A DNA stretch of 64,000 nt from Methanosarcina barkeri str. Wiesmoor. Its GTDB lineage: Archaea > Halobacteriota > Methanosarcinia > Methanosarcinales > Methanosarcinaceae. Numbering within the stretch: position 1 is the first letter of the stretch; the number at the start of each line of letters is the position of its first letter. Position numbers and translations under genes: made by a program. The notes below the pieces were generated by a model, which worked only from the letters and a program-made list of their open reading frames with translations, made no database searches and was not told the DNA's origin. Shown one piece after another: positions 1 through 8,578 of the stretch. The stretch lies in assembly GCF_000969985.1 (NCBI RefSeq), contig NZ_CP009526.1, forward strand, positions 2,666,001 through 2,730,000, written 5' to 3'.

Positions 1-2
1 AT

Positions 3-56
3 GCCGAATATGCAGACAGGGTAATAAGGTTGAAGGATGGAATCGTTCAGGAGTGA
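3..56 (+). CDS. ABC transporter ATP-binding protein, C-terminal end only
   Basis: The first codons of the window read AEYADRVIRLKDGIVQE and then stop at TGA. Known of the family: LolD/MacB-type ABC ATPases usually end with a 'A-x-x-A-D-R-V-I-x-L-x-D-G' strand just after the H-loop. The gene enters from outside the window, so only about 17 residues are visible and neither Walker motif can be checked. No partner permease follows; the next 670 bases carry no convincing gene, so it is probably the last gene of its operon. The family call rests on this short motif. Confidence 0.6.
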   Translation, partial: AEYADRVIRLKDGIVQE

Positions 57-517
57 ATTTCTGTACAGGATTGGATTTCTGTTAATATTGGATATTTGAC
101 AGAGTTGAACATTAATCGGGAACGTATACCAATGAAAAAGTATACGTAACTACCCAATATTAACAATACAGTTTTGGAATATATTGACGGGATCATTTTT
201 TTAAAAGTTGGTATAACCAAAATTGATTTTTTCATAATGTATATTAAATAAAAAGCTTAAGTTTTCACACACTGTTTGTTAGGTGAATGCACAACTTTTT
301 TTAGGAAATTATCTTAACTAAAATAAAAGTTATTATTTTTTTAGGCATATTAGAGAAAATTAAATACAGTTTGTATTTATTTGTACAATTTTTGATTTTA
401 AATTATATGTTTGTATATAATATACAATAACTGGTTTTAGAAACGCATTATATGTTGAATATAAGAAACATTAACCAATTATGAATCAAAGAAAAATTGA
501 ACAATTCGTAACAATAA
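57..517. other. AT-rich intergenic region
   Basis: No gene seen. The stretch is very AT-rich and holds scattered TATA-like runs. A 62-codon minus-strand frame at 47-235 has no ribosome site and no recognisable motif, so it is left out. Confidence 0.5.
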
Positions 518-619
518 GGCTCTTCGTTGTTTTGTGTGGATATTCTTACAATGACCTCCTAAAAACCAATGCAGTCTCGAATTGAAAATTATCTTATCCA
601 TAGAGAATGACGAAGAGCC
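518..619. mobile_element. ISL3-like miniature inverted-repeat element (MITE)
   Basis: About 102 bp bounded by imperfect inverted ends. The left end begins GGCTCTTCGTTGTTTTGTG. The reverse complement of the right end begins GGCTCTTCGTCATTCTCTAT, and both continue into TGGATA. The first ten bases are identical. GGCTCTTC-type ends are typical of ISL3-family elements. There is no room for a transposase. The 8 bp on each side (AACAATAA and CAAAATAA) resemble a decayed target duplication. The same type of end recurs at 3619-3859, on the other side of the STAND gene. Confidence 0.6.
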
Positions 620-732
620 CAAAATAATTATAATAATAGATCAAAGATTTGATAAATGTAATATAAACCAACTAATACTGTATTAGAAGTTTTGAAGTAA
701 AAACTGGAATTAAACTAGCGGAGATTTTATAA

Positions 733-3492
733 ATGGCACTTCATCCGACTGATTATTTTAGGAAGGAAAGGATTTTTGTTGATAGGGAAACTTGCATTGA
801 TAATTTTAGACGCTTCATTCAAAACTCTAATAATCAAGATTATAATGCTCTATTTTACTATGGTATAGCAGGCATTGGTAAAAGCAAGTTGCAACATAAG
901 TTGCAAAATATACTGAACACGGAATACCCTGAAATGCTTTGGGTATCCATGGATTTGGAAAACGATACTCACAGAAATGTGAGTACTTTTTTAATAGCAC
1001 TCAGGAACAAAATTCAGAAAAAATGCAATGTGAGGTTTTATAAATTTAACTTGGCTCATGCTATATTCTCGAAAAAAAGTCGACCTGATATCCCGTTAAA
1101 TAAAGAAACATATCCAATGCTTAAAGAAGATGGATTTTTTTACGAAATATTAAATTCCCTTAATGAAACCGCATTTGGACCTTTTATATCAATACCTGTA
1201 AAACGGATAGTTGATATTATAAACCAGGCTCCTGGAAACGTCAGAAGACATTTTGGAGAGCTGCCTATAGATATTAATAAACTTGAATCTATGGAAGCTC
1301 ATGAGATTGAAAAGAAATTGCCTGGTATTTTTGCTGCAGATTTTACAGGTAGTTTAGGCACTAATTCAAGAGCTTGTATTTTTATTGATACTTATGAAGC
1401 CATTTGGAAAGGCTGGCGAGGAATAGGTAGTTTCAGTGAAAAAGATAAATGGATACGAAAATGCCTAATTCCCAATATGCCAGGCGTCTCATGGGTAATA
1501 TGTGGGAGAAAACAGATAAAATCACTATGGATAAAAGACGAGCAAGACTGGGAAATGTGCATGAAAGAGTATCCTATAGAGGATCTACCAGAAGAATATA
1601 GTGAACAATTTTTAAAAGAATATATAGAAGAGGAAGACATTCGAAGTGTAATAGTTAAAGCAAGTGAAGGAGTTCCATGTTACCTTAATCTATCTGTTGA
1701 CACCTATGAGCAAGTCAGCAGAATCAAAAAACCAGAAGTCAAGGACTTTCCAAACACGAAAATAGAGGTTTTTGAAAAGTTTGTGAAATATCTTGATAAT
1801 AACGAAAAAAGAACTCTTTATATCCTCTCAGCACCGAACTCATGGGATCGGAATCTATTCAAAAAATTGATTAATGAATTCAATCCAACTTATTCAATTT
1901 ATGAATTCTCAGACTTAATTAAATATTCTTTTGTTAAAAAAATCACGGATGAAAAATTTTCACTTCACCAATTAATGAGGAAAAATCTTCAAGAATATCA
2001 AGATCCGACATATAGAAAAGACGTTCACCTATTTTTGCATGAATACTATAGTAACAAAATTAAAGATGTCGATGTCAGATCAATCACCCAAGAACATGAA
2101 ATATCGTTAATCGAAGCTTATTATCATGCGAGAGAAGTGCTGAAATTTGAGGACTTAGGTGGATGGATTGCTAAATATACTGAGCCATTTAACGAAGCTG
2201 GATACTGGAAAACGATTTACCCGATGATTGAAGATTTTGCAGAAATATTAAAGGAAAAGTTTGGGCCAGATAATATTTATTATGGTATTTTCGTGAGAAA
2301 ATTAGCTTTTCTAAATGAAGATCGGGGCAAATATAATGAAGCAATCTTTTATTATCAACAAGTTCTAAAAATATTTGAAAAAAATATGGGTAAAAAAATC
2401 TTGGAGAATAATGATCTTGTAGTTGACGACCATTCAATTGCAATGGTAACTAACGATTTAGCAAACTGTTATCTGAGTATTGGTGAGTATGAAAAAGCAC
2501 TTACATTGCAACAAAATTCTTTGAAAACGGTTCAAAATAAAGTTAACAAAGACCCTCTTTATATTGCACTTCTGCAACAAAATATAGCGCTAACTTATCA
2601 GTACTTAGGTCAGTATAACAAAGCAATGGAGCTATGCCAAGAAGCTCTAACTGTTCGAGAAGCTTGTTTGGGGGAAGAAGACCTCGAAGTTGCTAAAACT
2701 GCAGAAAATCTGGCAGTAATTCATCAGCAATTAGGTAATTATAAAGAAGCTTTTGCCCTTGCTAAAAGAGCACTTAATATAAGAGAAAAAAAGCTTGGTT
2801 CTAAACATCCCTTAGTTGCAACAAATCTGTCTAGTTTAGGAGTATTGTGTATTATAATGGGCAACCTTGAAGAGGGTTTGAAATACAATCAAAGAGCAGT
2901 TAAAATTGCAGAAGAAAGATTTGAGGGGGATCATATATCTGTTGCAGAAACGTTATCCAACTTAGGAGCTACTTATCAATATATGCTTAGGTACGATGAT
3001 GCATTAGAAGCTTATCAAAGAGCTTTGAATATAACTGAACACAGTTTGGGATTGGAGAATCCAAAGCTTGTGAATATATTGAATAACATAGCAGAGACAT
3101 ATCGCAAAATGGAAAATTATGAAAAAGCACTAGAATTTTATCAAAGAGCCTTGGATATAGCTAGAAATCATCTGGGAAAAGAGCACCCCACAATTGCATT
3201 AATTATGAACAACCTCGGAAGGCTTTATATGAATACAAAAGAATTTGATAAAGCGCACACAATTTGCCAACAAGCACTTGATATTAGGGGGAAAACTCTA
3301 GGAACTGATCACGTTGATTTCGCAATAACATCATTGGATCTTGGAATTATTTACGGATGCGTTGGAAGACGTGATTACGCTTTACCTTTATTAGAACACT
3401 CTCTACGTATATTCGAACAAAAATTAGGTTCTGATCATATATATACTAAGAACGCTAAACTGGTAGTTGATACTCTAAAAGAATCTAGATAA
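733..3492 (+). CDS. STAND-type P-loop NTPase with C-terminal TPR repeats
   Basis: A 919-residue cytoplasmic protein. Residues 1-60 lead into a Walker A motif, GIAGIGKSKL at about 44-53. A Walker B-like strand, ACIFIDTYE, lies at about 214-222, followed by a winged-helix-like region to about residue 450. From about 530 to the end there are some nine tetratricopeptide repeats of the kinesin-light-chain style (LG-x-Y-x-x-A, then H-P-x-x-A roughly every 42 residues). This is the STAND layout: a nucleotide switch plus a repeat sensor, used for signalling or anti-phage defence. No N-terminal effector domain is recognisable. The ATG follows GCGGAG by 7 nt. The gene is AT-rich, stands alone and is flanked by ISL3-like miniature elements, which suggests transfer. 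Ligand and partner are unknown. Confidence 0.75.
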   Translation: MALHPTDYFRKERIFVDRETCIDNFRRFIQNSNNQDYNALFYYGIAGIGKSKLQHKLQNILNTEYPEMLWVSMDLENDTHRNVSTFLIALRNKIQKKCNVRFYKFNLAHAIFSKKSRPDIPLNKETYPMLKEDGFFYEILNSLNETAFGPFISIPVKRIVDIINQAPGNVRRHFGELPIDINKLESMEAHEIEKKLPGIFAADFTGSLGTNSRACIFIDTYEAIWKGWRGIGSFSEKDKWIRKCLIPNMPGVSWVICGRKQIKSLWIKDEQDWEMCMKEYPIEDLPEEYSEQFLKEYIEEEDIRSVIVKASEGVPCYLNLSVDTYEQVSRIKKPEVKDFPNTKIEVFEKFVKYLDNNEKRTLYILSAPNSWDRNLFKKLINEFNPTYSIYEFSDLIKYSFVKKITDEKFSLHQLMRKNLQEYQDPTYRKDVHLFLHEYYSNKIKDVDVRSITQEHEISLIEAYYHAREVLKFEDLGGWIAKYTEPFNEAGYWKTIYPMIEDFAEILKEKFGPDNIYYGIFVRKLAFLNEDRGKYNEAIFYYQQVLKIFEKNMGKKILENNDLVVDDHSIAMVTNDLANCYLSIGEYEKALTLQQNSLKTVQNKVNKDPLYIALLQQNIALTYQYLGQYNKAMELCQEALTVREACLGEEDLEVAKTAENLAVIHQQLGNYKEAFALAKRALNIREKKLGSKHPLVATNLSSLGVLCIIMGNLEEGLKYNQRAVKIAEERFEGDHISVAETLSNLGATYQYMLRYDDALEAYQRALNITEHSLGLENPKLVNILNNIAETYRKMENYEKALEFYQRALDIARNHLGKEHPTIALIMNNLGRLYMNTKEFDKAHTICQQALDIRGKTLGTDHVDFAITSLDLGIIYGCVGRRDYALPLLEHSLRIFEQKLGSDHIYTKNAKLVVDTLKESR

Positions 3493-3528
3493 AAGATTCC
3501 TAATTTACTTTTTAACATATGATTTCGG

Positions 3529-3594
3529 TATTGTATCTTGAATTATATCGTAGATTAATAACTCTATGAAGTTTAATATCTTATACAAGAGCAG
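3529..3594. repeat. Direct repeat, copy 1 (partner at 5211-5280)
   Basis: A stretch of about 66 bp running from TATTGTATC to TATACAAGAGCAG reappears, about 80% identical by eye, at 5211-5280. The two copies bracket the miniature element at 3619 and the membrane-protein gene at 3864-5081. Confidence 0.7.
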
Positions 3595-3618
3595 GCAACG
3601 CAAAAGTTAAGTGCTTAA

Positions 3619-3859
3619 GGCTCTTCGCTGTTTCTAGTGGGTAACTTACATTTCGTTCCTAAATTTTGAAGTTGCATATTAAATATAGAAACAGTTGTTG
3701 CTGAAAATCACATTCAAACTTGATATTTTCCTATTTGGTCTGAATACTTTCTAACTAAGCAATTATTTTCAACCCATACGTAACAGCTAAGAGCCTTGTT
3801 ATCTATCTAAAATTAGGAAAACTAAAATTTGAGTTACTCACATGAAATAGCGAAGAGTT
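3619..3859. mobile_element. ISL3-like miniature element, second copy
   Basis: About 241 bp with long imperfect inverted ends. The left end is GGCTCTTCGCTGTTTCTAGT and then GGGTAACTTACA. The reverse complement of the right end is AACTCTTCGCTATTTCATGT and then GAGTAACTCAAA. It has no coding capacity. The ends match the type seen at 518-619. The right end stops 4 bp before the stop codon of the neighbouring membrane-protein gene. No clear target duplication is visible. Confidence 0.6.
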
Positions 3860-3863
3860 AAGA

Positions 3864-5081
3864 TTATTTATGTATTGGCTCAACCATGTAATTTTTTTTA
3901 TCAATTATTGTTTCACCGTAATTGCCTTGTGAGGTATCTGTAAATTCATAAATAGTGTGATTTCTTTCTGAAGAAATATTTGTCTTTCCTATAGAGTAAA
4001 AAGTAGAGTTTTTAAAGCAATAAAAGAGGTAAAAAATCAAAAAAATAAAAATAGTTGAAACAATAGGAAATAGTTTAAAAATAAGACCAATTATCCAATC
4101 TGACCCTATTATTACAAAAATTCCCATTGAATAAATGATAATCATTAAGCCTTTAGTTAAACGATATATTAAAACATTGTTATTTAGTTGCACATAGGTA
4201 TTAAATTCATCTCGAAGATAACTAACAGCAGAGTTAAATTCGTCGTATTTACTGGGATCAAAATTAAGATTATTTTTTTTAGATTGAAACCATTTTTGAT
4301 AATATTTTTTAATTTCAAAAATGTTTCTATTAATTGTTTCCTTTTGTTCATTATAATTATCAACTAATGAAAAAATAATTGCCCCGCCGATACTTAGAGT
4401 AAATAAAATTCCAGAAAACGATAACTTATTCCCAGATATTACATCTAACGGTTTATCATCATAAAGTACTGTTGTATTAATCGTTGTATTAATCATATTT
4501 TTAGCTGAACCTGACAAGAAACTATCAAAGTTTAATCCATTTTCTGACAGAAAAATTTTCTGCAAAAAAAACCAGAAAAGGAATATCAAAATAAGAATAA
4601 CAAAGTTATAAAATAAAAACTTGAGATACTTACTCGCAAGATTAAATAAAAAATCAGACATAAAGCTAGTTGTTAAGTTTATCCACTTTTTAACAACCGA
4701 ATTATGAATAGGACTTTGTTTCAAAAAAGTAGTAGCTTTTTTTGAATATATATAAATTTCAGGTAAGAATAAAATAAATTCTATTAATAAAAGGATAATG
4801 TTTCCATATTCAGTTAAAGCAAATAAAAAAGTACTAGCCAACATAAATGAAATAAAAGATAACTTTCTTCCAAAGTTTGAATTATAAATTGCAAATTCGA
4901 CATTTGTTTTTTTACTTAAGTTTTGAAGCAAGTAATTTAATTTTTTGTATTCATTAGATTTGTTACGTACAAATATTTGATTCAATTCATCAAATGAACT
5001 TTTTACCTCAAGCTTATAATACATAGTAGCAGCAATTGAAGAATGAACTAGAATGAAAATGTAGAAAATGGCTGATTGCAT
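3864..5081 (-). CDS. Polytopic membrane protein of unknown function
   Basis: A 405-residue protein that I do not recognise. Hydrophobic segments suggest six or seven membrane spans: at the N-terminus (1-19), a pair at about 55-95, one at about 155-180, one at about 225-245, and a pair at about 315-365. Charged Asn/Lys-rich stretches lie between them. AGGAAG precedes the ATG by 6 nt, so the start is well supported. Base composition is very AT-rich and Lys/Asn/Ile/Phe-rich, unlike the housekeeping genes of the window. The gene lies between two direct repeats (3529 and 5211), and its 3' end touches a miniature element. Those two facts suggest an acquired gene. Confidence 0.6.
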   Translation of the reverse strand: MQSAIFYIFILVHSSIAATMYYKLEVKSSFDELNQIFVRNKSNEYKKLNYLLQNLSKKTNVEFAIYNSNFGRKLSFISFMLASTFLFALTEYGNIILLLIEFILFLPEIYIYSKKATTFLKQSPIHNSVVKKWINLTTSFMSDFLFNLASKYLKFLFYNFVILILIFLFWFFLQKIFLSENGLNFDSFLSGSAKNMINTTINTTVLYDDKPLDVISGNKLSFSGILFTLSIGGAIIFSLVDNYNEQKETINRNIFEIKKYYQKWFQSKKNNLNFDPSKYDEFNSAVSYLRDEFNTYVQLNNNVLIYRLTKGLMIIIYSMGIFVIIGSDWIIGLIFKLFPIVSTIFIFLIFYLFYCFKNSTFYSIGKTNISSERNHTIYEFTDTSQGNYGETIIDKKNYMVEPIHK

Positions 5082-5210
5082 TATGAACTTCCTAATTCCG
5101 AGATAAAATGTAATTTAAGGGATAATATGTGAAGTACTAATGCTTATAAAATCTGCATCCAAACAATTTAAACTTTATCATAATGTAAAATGATAGATCA
5201 GTCTTTTGAT

Positions 5211-5280
5211 TTATTGTATCCTGAAATTATTTTGCAGACTAAAAACTCTATGAAAGTTTAATACCTTATACAAGAGCAGA
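5211..5280. repeat. Direct repeat, copy 2 (partner at 3529-3594)
   Basis: Second copy of the repeat described at 3529, again ending TATACAAGAGCAG. It lies just upstream (in minus-strand terms) of the membrane-protein gene. The bases from here to 5525 hold only an unsupported 86-codon frame with no ribosome site. Confidence 0.65.
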
Positions 5281-5525
5281 TAACACACAATATATATATT
5301 TAGTGAGTTCTAGCTTAATTTTAGTAGCGAATCTTTTATCAATTCCAAAAAAGCAAGTGCATTCATCTTATTTGAGAAGATTAAACTGTGCCGAATCGCT
5401 TACTGTTTTTATTCCGGAAATCTGGGTTTCTGCTCCTGCGAACTATCACGTTTTTCGGCTTCTTTACACCTTTCAGATTCTTCTCATTTTTTCTAAACTC
5501 CAAAAATTATTGGAAAAGTATTTTA

Positions 5526-5548
5526 GTAACATATACAATATATTTAGC
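5526..5548 (+). promoter_or_regulatory. Probable TATA promoter of the MoxR/VWA operon
   Basis: An AT run containing ATATACAATATATTTA lies 30-50 bp before the first ATG of the operon at 5578. From its position transcription would start at about 5560-5570, just before the GGAAGG ribosome site. This is inferred from position only. Confidence 0.4.
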
Positions 5549-5577
5549 GTGAAATTCCAATAATGGGAAGGATTTAC

Positions 5578-6432
5578 ATGTTTTTTGAGCCCGTGCTGGT
5601 AAAATATAAAACTTATTTGAAGCGCTATTACTGGCTTTTGCGGCTCCTAATAATAGCTGAGAGATTTACCTTTCTTTTCCTGCTTATGATTTTATTCAAT
5701 GCCTACGAGTTTGCTTATTTTCTTCCCGGAATGGAGACATTTTCTAAAACCCAGAACTACACTGACCCCTATAGGTTCAATATTATTTTAATGGCTGTAG
5801 GAGCGGTTATAATCACTTTTTTCGTAGTTATCTGCGACAAATTGCTCAGGAAAAAAAAGGAATTTAACCTTATAAGCATGCTTGAAAAGAGTTTTCCAGG
5901 ACTCAGGACAAAGCTAGGTACGGCCTGCGATAACAAACAAAATATTAACATAGTTACAAATAAACTTTTTCATATTGTTTGTAAAGAATTAACCGATATT
6001 GAGATCAAAAAACTTGCTCCACGCAGGCAGATTCTCCGCACGTTTGTGATATTTTTACTGTTTAGTGGATCGATTGTTTTCTGCATAGCTGAAGGTTTTA
6101 GCTTTGACATTTCTCCAAGCCATTTGAAAGAGAAAATTCCTGATTTGCCGGCCGGAAAGGCAGCAGGTGAAGTGGAAAATGAAACTGTTGATGAGACCGA
6201 ATATGGTGTAGAGGCTGTCATAATAAAAAACGGAGAACAGATTGAAATGGAGATCAACCCGAGCCTGGGACTTGGATTTACAAACCAGGTGGATTCAGAA
6301 ACAGCCAGTGAGTTAAATGGAAGCTCAAACGGCTCTAAAAAAGGATTCAGGTACAGCCAGTCCTATACCGAAGACCTGCCTGAAGAATATGAACCGCTGA
6401 TAAAGCAGTACTTTGAAAAGCTCTCATCTTGA
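5578..6432 (+). CDS. Two-span membrane protein, first gene of the MoxR/VWA operon
   Basis: A 284-residue protein not assigned to a named family. One or two membrane spans lie near residues 20-45 and a further one at about 70-95. A cytoplasmic Lys-rich segment follows, then a single span at about 150-170, and an extracellular-type tail rich in Glu/Asn/Gly. I chose ATG 5578 over an in-frame ATG at 5563 because GGAAGG sits 6 nt before 5578, while nothing precedes 5563. The moxR gene follows after 16 bases in the same direction. Known of such operons: a small membrane protein commonly accompanies MoxR, DUF58 and VWA proteins and may act in the same membrane complex. That role is inferred from position. 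Confidence 0.65.
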   Translation: MFFEPVLVKYKTYLKRYYWLLRLLIIAERFTFLFLLMILFNAYEFAYFLPGMETFSKTQNYTDPYRFNIILMAVGAVIITFFVVICDKLLRKKKEFNLISMLEKSFPGLRTKLGTACDNKQNINIVTNKLFHIVCKELTDIEIKKLAPRRQILRTFVIFLLFSGSIVFCIAEGFSFDISPSHLKEKIPDLPAGKAAGEVENETVDETEYGVEAVIIKNGEQIEMEINPSLGLGFTNQVDSETASELNGSSNGSKKGFRYSQSYTEDLPEEYEPLIKQYFEKLSS

Positions 6433-6448
6433 AACGAGAGGAGTTCCA

Positions 6449-7468
6449 ATGCGAGAAATACAGGAAATCCAGCTTGAAGATTCGGAACTTAATTTAAAAC
6501 CAACTTATGAAAAAGCCTCTGAAATATTTGAGGTTATTTTTAAAGAGATAGGCAATTCCATAGTCGGCCAGAAGGAAATGATAAGGCAGATCCTTATAGC
6601 CATGCTGTGCGAAGGGCACGTGCTGGTCGAAAGCAACCCTGGCCTGGGTAAAACCCTGACCATATCCACAATTTCCCAGATTATGAACATGAAGTTCAGC
6701 AGGATACAGTGTACTCCTGACCTCATGCCTGCGGATATTACAGGCACTGATATAATCGAAGATAATGAGAAAGGCTCCAAAAGCTTCAAGTTCAAGCAGG
6801 GCCCGGTTTTTGCAAATATTGTCCTTGCCGATGAGATCAACCGCGCCTCGCCAAAAACCCAGTCTGCGCTGCTTGAGGCCATGCAGGAAAAGCAGGTAAC
6901 AGTGGCAAATACGACATATCTGCTTGACAAACCCTTTTTCATACTCGCTACCCAGAACCCGATTGAGATGGAAGGAACCTATGCCCTTCCCGAAGCTCAG
7001 CTTGACAGATTTTTACTGAAAATCCAGCTGCAATATCCGGACAAAGAAGAGGAATTTGAAATTGTAAATAGATATGCTGAAGCGTTCCGGCCTACTGTCA
7101 GACGATGCATAGACAAAGAGACCTTCCTTGAACTCCAGCAGATCACCCGGAGAATTCCAATTTCCAACAAACTCAAAAGGTACGCAATCGAGATCGTAAA
7201 CCAGACCCGAAATCTGCCTGAACTGATAGAAGCCGGTGCATCCCCGCGTGCGTCAATAGCCCTTATCCTCTGTGCAAAAGCAAATGCGTTTCTTGACAAC
7301 CGGGGATACGTCGAAAAAGAAGACATCGACGCTATGGTACTCCCTGTCCTTCGTCACAGGATTATTCTCTCATTTGAGGCTGCACGGAACAATACTACCA
7401 GCGATAAAATTATACAAAAAATCCTCGAGGATAAAAAACAACTGTATAACGAACAAGAGCGCTGGTGA
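6449..7468 (+). CDS. moxR: MoxR-family AAA+ ATPase
   Basis: A 339-residue AAA+ ATPase. It shows the MoxR-form Walker A NPGLGKT at about residues 70-76, a Walker B ending in ADEINRASPKTQ at about 130-141, sensor 1 ATQNP, and the family signature GTYALPEAQLDRF, followed by the C-terminal lid. Known of the family: MoxR proteins act as chaperones that activate VWA-domain partners, and both partners are encoded immediately downstream. ATG 6449 was chosen because GAGAGGAG lies 6 nt upstream. A TTG 36 bases earlier overlaps the previous gene and lacks a ribosome site. It lies in the operon 5578-13212. The function is firm as an ATPase; the client is inferred. Confidence 0.92.
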   Translation: MREIQEIQLEDSELNLKPTYEKASEIFEVIFKEIGNSIVGQKEMIRQILIAMLCEGHVLVESNPGLGKTLTISTISQIMNMKFSRIQCTPDLMPADITGTDIIEDNEKGSKSFKFKQGPVFANIVLADEINRASPKTQSALLEAMQEKQVTVANTTYLLDKPFFILATQNPIEMEGTYALPEAQLDRFLLKIQLQYPDKEEEFEIVNRYAEAFRPTVRRCIDKETFLELQQITRRIPISNKLKRYAIEIVNQTRNLPELIEAGASPRASIALILCAKANAFLDNRGYVEKEDIDAMVLPVLRHRIILSFEAARNNTTSDKIIQKILEDKKQLYNEQERW

Positions 7469-7480
7469 AACTGACGATAA

Positions 7481-7643
7481 TCGCAGGTGAAACTAAACGC
7501 GGATGAAACTAAACGCGGATGAAACTGACGATAAATCTGGCAGGAGGGTGAGGATAGAGTATAGTTGGAAGTATAATAGGAAGCGGTTGAAGGGAGGAAT
7601 AGGGTATTGGTTAATAGAAAATGGTTGGAGGGAGGAATAGAGT
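7481..7643 (+). repeat. Repeated leader between moxR and the DUF58 gene
   Basis: A 175-base spacer inside an otherwise tight operon. A 16-bp unit (GGATGAAACTAAACGC type) is repeated first. Then come two near copies of a segment, each ending in a GGAGGAATAG(A/G)GTAT-type ribosome site (7594-7605 and 7630-7645). Only the second is followed by an ATG in frame with DUF58. The repetition looks like slippage or duplication that copied a translation start region. Confidence 0.55.
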
Positions 7644-8570
7644 ATGTTTGAGGGTGTAACAAAAATTGGCTGGAGGCAGAGACAGGATATGGACAGTACA
7701 AAACACAAGATAGATACTTCATTCCTGACCCAGCTCGACAGGTATGCCCTCCCGATCAGGAACAGGGTCACAGCCGTTCACTCAGGTAGCCATCTCTCAA
7801 CAAAGAAAGGATCCGGGCTTGACCTTGTAGACCATAGAAAATACAACCCGGGTGACTCATTAAAAAAAATCGACTGGAACCTCTATGCCCGTACTGAAAA
7901 GCTGTATATACGCAGGTTTGAAGAAGACAAAAACCTGAACATGGTAATACTGCTTGATGCCAGCACCAGCATGCTCATTCCTGAGAATAACCCTAACAAA
8001 TTCGAATATGCATCAACTGTAGCTATAGGAATCTCTTACATCGTAATGCGATACAACGACCAGTATATGATTGCAACCTTTGCAGAGAATGTAGACTATA
8101 CTAAAGCCCTCAAAGGAAGGGAAGAATTTCTTCGGACCATTGACAACCTCTCCCGAATCTCAGTCAATGGAAAGACAAAGCTTTCAGACTGTGCAGATTC
8201 CATATATCCCAAAATAAAGTCAAAATCAATGATCTTAGTAATTTCAGATTTTCTGGATGATCCTGATTCTATCCGATATGCTGTCCACAGGTTGTACAGG
8301 CATGAGCTCGTGCTTATACATATCTATGACGAAACCGAGAGAAATCTGCCTGAAACCGTAGACGGAACAGTCAAATTTATTGACGGTGAGACAAACGAAG
8401 AGTTCAGCATCTCAGTGGGTCAGGAATTCAGGAAGGAATATGCAGCCGAATTCGAGAAACATATGGCTGAGCTGGATAAAATCGCACACGATTTTAAAAT
8501 TCCCTATTTCAAAATCAGTATTGATAATCGGCCTATTGACACCGTGCTTACGATCATAGGTAAAGGGTGA
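7644..8570 (+). CDS. DUF58 family protein
   Basis: A 308-residue soluble protein. It carries the DUF58 signature YNPGDSLKKIDWNLYART at about residues 70-87, followed by an RRFEEDKN stretch. A VWA-like core begins with LLDASTSM at about 110-117, which is a DxSxS metal-site motif. Known of the family: DUF58 proteins nearly always sit beside MoxR and VWA proteins. A strong GGAGG lies 9 nt upstream of the ATG. The 3' end overlaps the alternative GTG start of the next gene, so translation is probably coupled. It is likely a MoxR partner acting on cell-envelope or stress functions. Confidence 0.9.
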   Translation: MFEGVTKIGWRQRQDMDSTKHKIDTSFLTQLDRYALPIRNRVTAVHSGSHLSTKKGSGLDLVDHRKYNPGDSLKKIDWNLYARTEKLYIRRFEEDKNLNMVILLDASTSMLIPENNPNKFEYASTVAIGISYIVMRYNDQYMIATFAENVDYTKALKGREEFLRTIDNLSRISVNGKTKLSDCADSIYPKIKSKSMILVISDFLDDPDSIRYAVHRLYRHELVLIHIYDETERNLPETVDGTVKFIDGETNEEFSISVGQEFRKEYAAEFEKHMAELDKIAHDFKIPYFKISIDNRPIDTVLTIIGKG

Positions 8571-8578
8571 CTCTGCCT

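Noticed and set aside
5303-5563. 86-codon plus-strand frame before the MoxR operon
   Set aside because: No ribosome site, no motif, and it overlaps the likely promoter of the operon.
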